NCBI GenBank assembly: GCA_035041965.1
Contig: JAPYMA010001660.1
Coordinates: 1-64,000 of the forward strand
Origin: Anisakis pegreffii
Taxonomy: Eukaryota > Nematoda > Chromadorea > Rhabditida > Anisakidae
DNA length: 64,000 bases
Direction: 5' to 3'
Shown: positions 1-10,776 of the stretch, in pieces
How the letters are laid out: each line of letters begins with the position of its first letter
Position numbering within the stretch: position 1 is the first letter of the stretch
Position numbers and translations under genes: made by a program
The notes under the pieces: model-generated
The model's database searches: none
Told to the model about the DNA's origin: nothing
Seen by the model: only the letters and a program-made list of their open reading frames with translations

Positions 1-197
1 ATATTGTTCTTATTCACCGAACATTTTTTCTTCTTATTCACCGAATATTTTTTCACCTGGTTTTCGCTTTAACGTATGCTAACAGATATGTTTGATGTTC
101 TCAAATGATCACTGCCCAATTACGCAGATATTCACTGTACAACAGATACAGTTTTTTATGTTGCTACGGGCCTGAAAAAAATGTACAATCAACTTAC

Positions 198-3100
198 TAG
201 CATCATTTTCATTTCTCATCAATTGTACTACTCCGTGCTTATATGCAATGAGAAATCGTGGACGGTCTTCGGGGATATGACCACGGAAGAGTGGATGAGT
301 GGCTGCTTCAAGCGTGATGCGTCCCACGGTTGCTGGGTTCATGGATGATTCACCTGCAACAACAGATGGGGTGACATCTTTGTTTATTTATTTTGAAGAG
401 TTTCATGTTGTTTCGAGGTGTTGATAGCTAATGTTTTGTGATCATTGAAGATAAAGTTTTAATGTGGTACCCACCAACGCCTCCTGCATCGTTTGGGCGA
501 CCATCGTAGATCTTGGACGCAAGTGCCGCCACGTACCACTGCATTGATATAATAGTGTCTCTCCGCAAGTCTTCTTGAAATTATTTCTCAATCGACATAA
601 ATTTGATTGAAAAAATCAAATGCTACATTTTCTTGAAGTTTTGCAGTATTCATCGTACTTATTCAGAGTTCCTATATTATTTGAACAGAAGGAGTATCTG
701 CGACTATGTTTTTGGGTGAATCTGTAACCAAATAATCACATGGCCAGTATTACTGATTTGAACAGCATTCATTCCATTGCAGTGCATTGGAACAATGCTG
801 GCTGTGAGCTGATTGGACTGTTGCGTTGTAAAGTATGATGCCGAGTAGGTGAACGACATGAATTAGCACAGATTTGGCAAAAAATATTCTACTAAACACC
901 CGAAAAGTCTTATATTATAAAACAACCAACTCGTGAGAGCAGTTTCAAGTTCCACATTCTCAAGGCATACCATGTGTACCTTCTGCACAAAAGTACCACT
1001 AGCATCGTACACATGCACCTCACCATCGGCCATACCAAACAGCAAAAGTGAGGAATCATAAGACCACTGCAAAGAAACGATTTCTAAAATCGAGATTCTC
1101 CTGCGAGGATTAATGAGATTGTAAGGACTAGGGTCTGCACGGGATCCCGGGATTACAGTTCTGATCCCGATCCCGGGATTCAAGCTTTGAAAAATCCCGG
1201 GATTTCGGGATTTGATAAAACAGGTCAGTTTGTGTGAATGTTGATAGTATTCCCATCTTGAAGCAAACCTTAATCATTCCCATCTAATTTATATGCAGTT
1301 ATCTTTGCTGTTTGCCCTCTATCATAGATGTTACAGCTGAGGAAATAGACGCAAATTGGACGAGTGACATGATTAACGACAGCTCGATGAACTTTTACGT
1401 AACATTTCATTAAGTATTCAACTGATTATTCTGCTCTTCATTGGTTTATATTACGCTCATCTGGATGCATTTCGAAGTGGAATAACAGAGATAGTCACAT
1501 TTTCTGATAAGAACCCAGAGCAACTTATTTCAACGGAACTTTGAGTCGTTTCCTCCAATGCGATTTTTTCGGCCTTAATATTCCATCAGTTAATTCATCT
1601 GCATGTTCCAAAGACTGCAAGTCTTTTTACTTCGCTACTTGGAAACGTTTCAATCGAAATGTATTTAAATTCTCACTGAGTTCACTCATAGTGAGAATTC
1701 ATTGCCGAAGTGAGCAAAGTTGTTCCAATCAAAAGGATCTTAAGCTTGAATATCAAGTACATTTGCATGATTTTTGATCGAAATTATCAAATATGTAAGT
1801 GTTCGATGGTTCGATAAATATCCATTGCAGATGTTTTTTCACTTTTTAGATAAACTCTAAACTTTCAGTTTTTTAACATCTCGAATGATGCAATTCAAGC
1901 GATGCATTTTTTTGTAAAAAATCGAAATTTCCGAAATGGCAGAATTCAGCTGATGTTAATACTGAGAGAAAATGGACTCGAAGCATTGCAAATAAGTGTC
2001 TGAGAATCAAGAATTTCATACTCATATGCAAGTATACTGTTATTAGCTTATGTTAGGCCCGAGATGACAAGATGCCTTAGCATAGAATATGCAGTATGCC
2101 CTTGCGGCATGATCATTGGCATCATTATAAGAAATATTAATTTGAATTTGAATACTTAGTTCCCTTTGAATACTTAGTTTTGTTCAATAATTTGTTGATT
2201 TAGCTCCTTTCTGATTAATAATGAACATATTGATTCGAAAAAATGTGTTTAAACATCTCCCGCATCGATATTTAAATAATTGTTCGATCCCGGGATAATC
2301 CCGGGATCAAAAATCGAACCCGGGATTAAATCCCGATCCCGGGATTGAAAATTCGCCGGGATTTTGCAAATCCTAGTAAGGACTGATCACAACAAGATAA
2401 TAGTGTAAGTGCGAAGATGAGATCGGAAAATTCTAGGAAATATTGTTTGGATCTCTAAAACGTGTTGCAACTCTTCAGAGATGTTCGATGAATTCAAGAG
2501 AAGGTATTCAGTAAATAGTGGATGAATTCCCGATGACGGTACCCCTTGCTGAAATTTAACTGAAATGTTTTGTTGACTACTAATATGAGGCAATGGATAA
2601 TGATTTGTAATTCCCACCTTGCTCATTTTTTCACTCTGCAATCTTTCGTCATTATCGATAATGAATAGTGGACATACTGCTACCTGAACTCATCGGAAAA
2701 GCACGATTTTATTAGGAGAAAAAGACAAAACTCACGCAAACAGCAGCCAACTCGCCCGTAATGTCTTTGCTCCATAAACGATTTCCGTCTACTGAACCAA
2801 TGATAACTTGTCCTTAAAATGAATCAATGAATGTATGTTTGTTTAGAATAGAAGACCCACGAAGAGAGAGAAAATTCTACGAAAAGCCAGAGCATTTGCA
2901 TTAACATCTTGGTGCTCTCATTCATCTCAAGGCAAATGAAATTAACTTAATCTCTACATGCACAAAAATAAACGAGAAAAAACTCATGTAGATTACTATA
3001 TGAACAAGGACATAAAGAATAAAGAAGTAATAAAAGAATTATGCGCAAAAAAAACATTTTAGCAATTCCGTTGACGTATAAGAATTAATATAATAGATGA

Positions 3101-4548
3101 ATTAACGTTTAAGAGCATCATCCAGTGGGCCTTTGAATGAGTCATATTATATAATGGAGATGAATTTCGCTGTGCTAATCTTTCAAATGTTATATACCGT
3201 CTTCGTATGCGATCGCTATTTTCGTGCCATTATGACTCCACGCCATATCGACAACAACAGACTTGTTGCGGTTGTTGATCATTTCCTCATACCAACTATC
3301 TCGTTGCGTTAACCAAACAATTATTAGTCCATTACTATCACTTGTCGTTAGCTTTTGATATACTTCGTTCCAAGCTGCCACTTGTACGATACCTGTAAGC
3401 GATCAGTTGATTCATATGAAGTATTCACTTCATTAGTGGATTCGCCCTTATGAAGTATCAGTTGCTTTCACATGCGATTCTTGTTTCTTCTATTCCACTG
3501 TGAGCATTAGTGGTGGTCAATCATTGCATCAGATGAATATATTTTGCGACGGCAACGTTCTATCGAATTTGCAGATAGGCCTCGAGAACCAATCAAAGAT
3601 GATGAGTGAATTTTGAGAGGTAATCAAGATCAGACGCAATCGGGAACAACCATTCAAAGAAACGTATCGAAAATCATCGTAAATCTATCTTGTGAGAGAG
3701 CTGATTTCGCAAGCGATGAACATGTTATGGCAGAACGAAGGTGTCAGACAAAGTGCATGTTGCTCTTTGATCGATAATTATCGACGATTACCAAGCGAAA
3801 TTGACCAACAACGAAAATTTGCTTCATCGGTGACCACCGAAAAAAAAATTTGTCAGATCTACTGTTTTGCTTTCATTCACGATTAATGCGCTCTTATGTT
3901 CCGCATTTTTGCTTCCTCCTCACATGCCAGTGTGACTTACATCTTGAAGCAATAGTTGTCATTGAAAACAGATCATTTGAAAAACACAACAAAATATATT
4001 ACCGCTATGTCCATCGAGATTCTGATTGACTGAAAGGTTTGTCGGTCCGGACGAGCCTCGAGGATCTGTAATTCATAAGCAGTTTTGTGGTGAAGCGGGT
4101 TAACATTGGAGGTCATGTGTCCACTTCACGAAACGTTTCGTTATTTGATTGTGATCATTTGGATCAGCAATTCAAAATCACAAGGATGGACGGCAGGATA
4201 AACAACTAACGTGTGCTTGGTGCGAGCTTGAGAACCTTAAGAACACCGTCAGTACCTCCGGTGGCCACATAACCCAAATTTTGCATCCATGAAACACAAT
4301 GCAATTGAGAGTTGTTCGGTATGGAGATCTGTGATGAATGAAGTTGGATACGGACGATGTTCATGAGAAAAAGTCAATGAATTTACAATATTTTCGGGTT
4401 TTGAGAGTTGACTGACTGGTTCAGTTCATTCACTCGAAGAGTGGCACAAAACGAAGATGCAATTCAGATGAGAATCGGCAAAAAACCCATAAAAATCGAC
4501 GTATAATTCAAAATGAACCTTTTTGCTTAAATAAACGAACATCATCAT
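198..4548 (-). CDS. WDR35: WDR35/IFT121, intraflagellar transport complex A subunit (N-terminal WD repeats; 3' end beyond window)
   Basis: IFT121 (IFTA-1 in C. elegans) is a WD40/TPR subunit of IFT-A, which drives retrograde transport in cilia. Eight exons join in phase on the minus strand: 4519-4548, 4211-4328, 4003-4065, 3198-3392, 2736-2812, 931-1066, 475-573 and 198-353. The first is a 30-nt exon giving [10 protein letters not shown], like the family start. Later exons carry further family-like stretches: [69 protein letters not shown] and [11 protein letters not shown]. Only about the first quarter of the usual 1,100-1,200 residues is present. The 5' edges of the last three exons are less certain, and the 1.7-kb intron 1067-2735 holds a hAT-like element. 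An X-box palindrome lies 95 bp upstream of the start. Identity is confident from remembered family sequence; exon edges are my reading. Confidence 0.9.
1129..2375. mobile_element. Non-autonomous hAT-like DNA transposon
   Basis: The element starts TAGGGTCTGCACGGGATCCC and ends (reverse complement) TAGGATTTGCAAAATCCC, giving imperfect terminal inverted repeats rich in CCCGGGAT blocks. It is flanked by a perfect 8-bp duplication, GTAAGGAC, at 1121-1128 and 2376-2383; 8-bp target duplications are typical of hAT elements. It is about 1.25 kb long, shows no transposase-length ORF, and sits in the large intron of IFT121. Confidence 0.8.
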
Positions 4549-4642
4549 GCCAGTACACCTGCATTAACTTCACTGTACGACTAGCTCAAGTAAAGGTTTA
4601 ATTTGACAGTTATTATTCTTCCACATATGCTATGCACGACAT

Positions 4643-4659
4643 GGTTGCCATAGGCAACC
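4643..4659. promoter_or_regulatory. X-box-like palindrome (RFX/DAF-19 site)
   Basis: GGTTGCC-ATA-GGCAACC is a perfect 7-bp inverted repeat around a 3-bp spacer, 95 bp upstream of the IFT121 start codon. RFX factors bind two GTTGCC-type half sites with a short spacer, and C. elegans IFT genes are controlled by DAF-19 through X-boxes about 100 bp from the ATG. The usual nematode spacer is 2 bp; here it is 3. Confidence 0.75.
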
Positions 4660-5010
4660 ACCTTCAGCGCTTTGCCGCACTAAATAACACTCTGCTTTGA
4701 CTGACTGTGAATGCGTTCGTTCAGGTAATACTGCGCACAATCGTCGAATGTTGTGCTAGACGCATTTATTATTAATTAAACACGTCAAAAAACTTGCAGC
4801 CAGTTTGAAAACTTGCAACTAGCATCACAGTTGCTTGTGCAAATACATCAATCAGCTCCAAGAATTGAAATGAACGTGAACGACAGAGTTCACTTCAGCG
4901 ATTCCTATTAACAATAAGTCTAATAATATCTGATGACGCATGTTATTAGAACAGCATCGAATGAAACCGATGGATGATAAGAAAGTAATCTCATAATCAA
5001 AGAGTACAAT

Positions 5011-5665
5011 TAGGGTTTGCACGGGATCCCGGGATTACAGTTCTGATCCCGATCCCGGGATTTAAGTTTTGAAAAATCCCGGGATTTCGGGATTTGATAA
5101 AACAGGTCAGTTTGTGTGAATTTTGGTAGTATGCCCATCTCGAAGCAAACCTTAATCATTCCCATCTAATTTATATGCAGTTATCTTTGCTGTTTTCCCT
5201 CTATCATTGATGTTCAGCTGAGAAAGATAGACGCAATTCGGACGAATGACATGATCAACGACACCTCGATGAACTTTTACGTATCATTTCATTGAATATT
5301 CAGCTGATTATTCTGCTTTTCGTTGGTTTGTATCACACTCATCTGGATACATTTCTATGTAGACTAACAGAGATAATCACATTTTCTAATAAAAACCAAG
5401 AGCAACAAATTTCAATGAAATTTTGAGTCGTTTCCTCCCACAAGATTTGTTCAGCTTCAATATTCCATTTGTTAATTCAACTGCATGTTCCAAAGACTGC
5501 AAGTCTTTTTACTTCACTATTTGGAAATGTTTCGTTCGAAATGTGCTTAAATTCTCACTGAGTTCACTCATAGTGAGAATTCATCGACGATGTGAGCAAA
5601 GTTGTTCCATTCAAAAGGATCATAAGCTTGAATATCAAGTACATTTGCATGATTTTTGATCGAAT
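5011..5665. mobile_element. Truncated second copy of the hAT-like element
   Basis: About 650 bp from the TAGGGTTTGCACGGGATCCC end matches the first half of the element at 1129-1790 almost base for base, in the same orientation. Homology stops abruptly near 5665; the other terminus and a target duplication are absent. A 78-codon open frame present in both copies (1541-1777 and 5423-5659) reflects this shared sequence, not a host gene. Confidence 0.75.
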
Positions 5666-5909
5666 GCTTGTTTATTTTTACGAGCGTTTTATTTTCATAT
5701 GGACTCCGAGTACAACAAAGGATAACATGCGAACGCTTTATTAACTGTATTAATTTATTATTAACAATTGCATTCAAGAATAAATTAATTTTACTGTTAT
5801 CATCCAAATAATCCTTCAAAGCAATCACAAGTTTTTGTTGTAATCGAGTGATCTTGAGAAAACATTGGTCAAAAAATTGGAATCTTCATTGTTCGTGGTG
5901 TTTTGGAGA

Positions 5910-6833
5910 CTAATTTTGTTGCTCTTGAACTGTATCCTTCTTTGGTTCAGCTGTTGCATTCCTCGCTTGTTGCCGGAGTTGATCAAGTTTTGCTTCAGTT
6001 GCCGTCACATATTTTGATGCTGCATTCACTTTATAAAAGTATTCAGCTGAAAAAAAAGTATCTAATGAATTAGATTAGTCGCTTGAAAGTGATGAAAGTC
6101 AATTATCATTGGAAATTTCTCTCATACTGATCATATGAGGGATGATTGTTATCTAAAATGTGTGCATAATTTTTTAATGAGTTTGCATCTCCAGTGAAGT
6201 TGAATTTATGCGAGTTGCATTTAAATGAAATTACTGAAATGGTCAATAATAATTAGTTTAAAAACGTTAATTGTAAATAGACAACTGACTTCCCCTTGCA
6301 TCGGCTGGCTTTACAGTGTAAGATAATCGTGGGGTGTAGATGATTTTTTGATGATTCTGTCCATTTTTAAGCAGACCCTTAGAAGCCCCTTGACGTGGAA
6401 AGCCGGCTGCATCAGGAGGCAGAATAATAGCAGGATTGCAAGATTCAGGTGAATCTTGAGGCTGAGGGATATTGGGAACAGGAGGTCGAGGATACGCATG
6501 CAATGGGACTCTAGCAACATTCAGTTGCGGTTCAGGTGTTTCAAGAACTTGTATGTGTTCCTCATCCGGTACAATCGGTTCATCTGCGGTTTGAACTGTT
6601 TGTCTGAATTTTGTGATCCGTTGGTTAGCATTCATCTTGGTGAGTCGTAATTTTTCCGGTGATTTTTGCAGCTGTAGTTGACCCGGCGGTCGAACCTTTG
6701 GAGTAACCGTCTTGTCTACCGTTTGGGAGACAAATCGTTGGGGAGGAACCCCACTTGAAGTTGCTAATACTCTATGATTTTTCTGCTTTCGCCTATTGAT
6801 TTCTGAAAATTTAATGCTTTCACTGTTCGACAT
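5910..6833 (-). CDS. Unrecognised 226-aa protein, two exons
   Basis: Exon 1 (6290-6833) starts at MSNSESIKF; an upstream in-frame ATG at 6875 is an alternative. It ends at a GTCAGT donor. Exon 2 (5910-6046) follows a TTTTTTTTCAG acceptor, is phase-compatible (1/1), and ends with a stop. The protein is hydrophilic: a basic N-terminus, a Pro/Gln-rich middle (YPRPPVPNIPQPQ) likely to be disordered, then a short charged helix-like C-terminus (NAASKYVTATEAKLDQLRQQ). There is no signal peptide, membrane segment or domain I recognise. It lies between IFT121 and the phosphatase on the same strand. The gene model is well supported by splice phase and low-complexity protein-like composition; function is unknown. 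Confidence 0.7.
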
Positions 6834-7934
6834 TAGACGGATATTGACCACAAACGCTAGGTTCCCTGTTTTCAATTAAGTGCAATTCGTTCGAGTTTCA
6901 TTGAGACAGTGAGGAACGTGCTGTCAAACCGATGAAATATTAGCTCTTTGCAAAGTCGAGTGTAACTCCTTGAACTATTAGAGCAAATCATAGGAGATGG
7001 ATAGTAGTCGATCAAGACGCTTCAATGATTTGTTGAAACATGCATGAACTCTGAGCAAGTAAATTGTAAGCTAAACTTGATTTCGTCTTGAATAAAGTAT
7101 TGTCGTCACTTTCAATCCCTAATGATGCTCAAATTCGAATTGTTAATGAGGAGGTAGAACTAAGGTGCAGAACTATTTCTTCATTAAAACTCGACACACC
7201 GTGCGCTCGTTTAAGATGTTTGTCTGCACCTCGGCGGTCACTAGATTCATGCGCGCGTTCAGATTTCGATAATCGTTCATGATGATGCGACGCTTTCCGT
7301 GTTTCAATCTGGAATTGAAAGTCCAAGTGAGAGCCCAATCAAATTGTCTGGCCTGCGCTCTCAATAGCAATAGTTTTTCCAGAAAAAAATAAGCGAATTG
7401 ACTCGAACAGATGAAAAAGTTGGCGAAAAATTATTCAATTCTTTCTCATAACGTGCAGTAGTTATTCCTATAATCATTCAAAGATTCTTTTTTTCCACGC
7501 AATCGACCACACAGTAAATCATTAGGATGCTCATCAGTGGATTTTGATGTTTCGGTTTCTGAACTGAATTCGTGAAATTCTGCTGCAAAATGTACTTGAA
7601 TGTTGGACTGCATTTTGTAGTCGCATGTGTTGTACCATTACTAATCATTTTCGCTTCACTCAAACGTTTGATTATCTCGGCACCAGTCGACCGTTTTCAA
7701 CAGTGGTCAAACTCAATTTAGCAATCAGAAATATGCTCAGAATGTGAGCAACGCTACGCCTGAATTTTATCGATCAATTTCTTCCAGAAATAGCAAATAT
7801 CTTTGCTTCGTTCACCTATTACGTAGTTTATCGGTGAACTCAAGCAGTTGACCATTCATTGTCCTATACGGAGAAAGTGTAGATGTAACGCTGTCACTAT
7901 GAGTGATTGGAGAGGTGAGACGGGCTGACAAAAA

Positions 7935-10776
7935 TTAATTACGAACCTCACTGCTACTATTAGCCATTTCGTACTTGTCCACTGTTTTTTTGGATGGACT
8001 TGGTTTGCACTTAGCTATCGTGCTACCGGAAGCAGGGTACGAAGTCGCATTGAATGGTAAGACACCGGCTGCACTCTTCAGAAGTCGGACATAATTCAAA
8101 AAATATTATACTTAGATTAACGGTTGTCAGCTTTGTTTGAATTTTAACCAATTGCGACGGCTATTTCGCCTCTTGGATATTTAGTCTGCTGCACGTTCAA
8201 GCAGCTGAAAGCTCTGCGAAAATCAGCATATTTATTGACATGGGGGGTGTACCTATAACAAATATCGACCCAAACGCAGGGAGTCACAACTCCAGTTGTC
8301 CGAAACCGGAAGCCATAAAATGAAGCAGGCAAGAAATGCCCTTGGCTGTTTATGGACATCAAAATGTCTATACAAATGGTGATTTTCGTTGAGCTATGAA
8401 CTACTTAGGTGTTAAGTGGACCAAACGTCCATTAGACAAAATGTCCGGTGAACGGAAGATCGAATGAGATAGGTTCCCAGCAAGCCAGGTGTGATCACAA
8501 AGATGGCAAAGTTCTCGTTGCTTTCTTAATCAGTCTGACATTCACCTTTAATATCTTCAGCACAAACGACTCTATTAAGCCATAAATATTGCAGCACCAC
8601 ATAATGTGCGTACACATACTGCTCCTCGGTCTGAACGCTTTGTGAGCGTTGAGCACGAACCTCTCGCAGATACTGTTTAAAATCTGGTTTAAGGCCACGT
8701 TTCAAAGCACTGAAAAAATTCATGATCAGATTTCAGCTCAGTCAGGTTTTCGTTGTGCGAATTTTGCAGACGGATCTACAGTTTCAAAAAGATGTTACGA
8801 ATATGGCGATTGCTGCTAACCCGTACAAAATTTCGATCATAATAAGAGTTCCAGAACGTCCAACCCCGGCTGAACAATGAACAACGGTTGGATATTTTGG
8901 GTGTTTGCGAGCATGACGTAACAGATGGAATGGTGTTAATGAGCTTCTCGGTACAGTTCTATCTGGCCATGTTGTCCACTGACGGTGCTGAACGCGACGA
9001 CTCTCTTTTCCATCTGAATTTGAGAACAGTTCATTTGAGAGCAGACCTGGTTACAGTCAACTAAAAATTCATGGGAAAACTTCACTCGATGACTTTTGTT
9101 GCGTTTTTACATCATTCCTCACAGGATCTGTCTTGCGCTAACATTATATAATTCCTGGCCTCATTATGGCTCGGAGCAGTTTCATGTCATACAATTTTAA
9201 GTAATCTGGCATATGATCTTTTCACGTACGATCTCTAATATGCTCGTTGTGTGATCTAAATCGATTAATCTGAACTCTTAAAGTAACCAAATAGTTGGGA
9301 AATATAAATGCAAACGGAATAGGAAGTATTTCTTAAGAACGAACGCTGAATTTCGATTTTTGTTTGTATATAATCTGGATCCTTTCTGCACACGACGATC
9401 GCCGATAAAGTCAGCCGAGCAACGGTCATCTTATCGCCAACCTCTTTTGGCCAATACTGGTAACATTTTTCTTTATTGTTTTCTTTCACTTGACATAACA
9501 TTATTATTTCTTTAACGCGTTCTTGCCATATCATTCGCCAAAAGTCAACAACTGTTTTCTTGGTTGGTCCCTAAATACACCAAATTATCCGCAAAGAGGG
9601 TCCATTGGACACATCCTCGTTATATCTCTCGTTAAAAATACGTCCTTGACACAATTATTCCCAGGCAAGTATTAGACATCCAAGAAATCCAAGACGGAGA
9701 TGACATTCAAGAAAAAAGAGCTACCAGTATTAGTTACATCGATCCTTTATGAAAGTTATTGGTTGGCTGCTGATTTTGCATTGATATTTCCGTTTGAGCA
9801 AAAAGACGGTCATGACGGGATGCTCATAAATGGAGTAGCGCTCATGACTGAATCTTGTGCGAATTTGTAACTGAATCTCCGAAATTTGTACTTCGCTTCA
9901 AGACGTCACCATATCCGAACTTACTTGACAGCAAATGAAAACGTTCTCGAGATTACTGTGCTTAACCCAATTTGCATGGATGAAATCATTCGGGTTATTG
10001 CGCGGCCATTTCAACACGATTCTTGTTTGATCCCAACATTTAACATCTTCAAAGTCGACAACGATTAGAATATTATTGCAGCAGAACCGGATTGCTTCAA
10101 CACGACCAAGACAATTGTTCTATGGTTGTCATATTTGCTTCCATGTGATGTTATTCTCTGTCAGTTACTTCCAAGGCATTGAATTGTACCTATTAGTCGA
10201 ACTAAACGAGTATCAGAGTGTAGTCCTACTTGATTAGATATCTTTAATGTCTGATTTGGGCAAAGCTCTGCATTGCTCAGAAGAAGCTCACAATTCTTTT
10301 GGAAGAGATTCTCCCAATGAAATAGTTGTCTGTAACAAGATACTTAAATAAATTCCGCGTCTTCATCAAAAATTCCATGAGAACACAGAAATTTGATCAT
10401 TCTCCACTAATCTATAGGTCAACAAACTTCATATACCACTAATAGAACTCAGTGAAAAAGGGCAATTGCTCAATTCCCCCAAAAAAAACTCCATTTTCTT
10501 GTTTATCAAGGAGAAGGTGGCCATCTTTCTAAGCGAAGCTTGGAAAGTACCATATATCAGGATCATAAGTACTAACTTGCAATTATCCTTCAAATATATT
10601 ACGTCATATTTATCAGTGAGGATGTTATGATTCTTACCTTTATAACGTGATTTATCCAAATTGTTCCTGAACGCTACAAAAGTGGTATTTCTTGGTACAA
10701 ACATTTTCATCTCGTAAAAATCCATTCGAAGTTTATGAATGCCACCCTTAAAATGAGATTTCCAGCTGATCTGGTG
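7935..10776 (-). CDS. Protein tyrosine phosphatase (nematode non-receptor type)
   Basis: Minus-strand exons: 10638-about 10776, 9967-10046, 9288-9570, 8821-9013, 8546-8709, then C-terminal exons less surely placed near 8144-8360 and 7935-8077. Family motifs appear in order: NNLDKSRYK then DVKCWDQTRIVL (substrate loop); NDFIHANW; VVDFWRMIWQERVKEI; DKMTVARL; the WPD loop as WTTWPDRTVP; the signature VVHCSAGVGRSGTL with catalytic Cys and Arg; and the Q-loop QSVQTEEQYVYAHY. The essential Cys, Arg, Asp and Gln are all visible, so the enzyme is predicted active on phosphotyrosine. The short strand normally between HANW and QGP was not found, and the 5' end is uncertain. The tail (near 7950-8070) is Ser/Lys-rich and low complexity. 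Confidence 0.88.

Noticed and set aside
3692..3886. Frame containing LWQNEGVRQ, reminiscent of a G-protein alpha subunit
   Set aside because: Only one short phrase fits, no other G-alpha motif is near, and it lies antisense in a WDR35 intron.
1541..5659. Two similar 78-codon open frames (1541-1777 and 5423-5659) as a paralogous gene pair
   Set aside because: Both lie inside copies of the same transposon and start at non-ATG codons; similarity follows from the repeat.
7129..7370. Overlapping open frames on both strands near 7.1-7.4 kb
   Set aside because: They shadow each other, have no splice context and no family motif.
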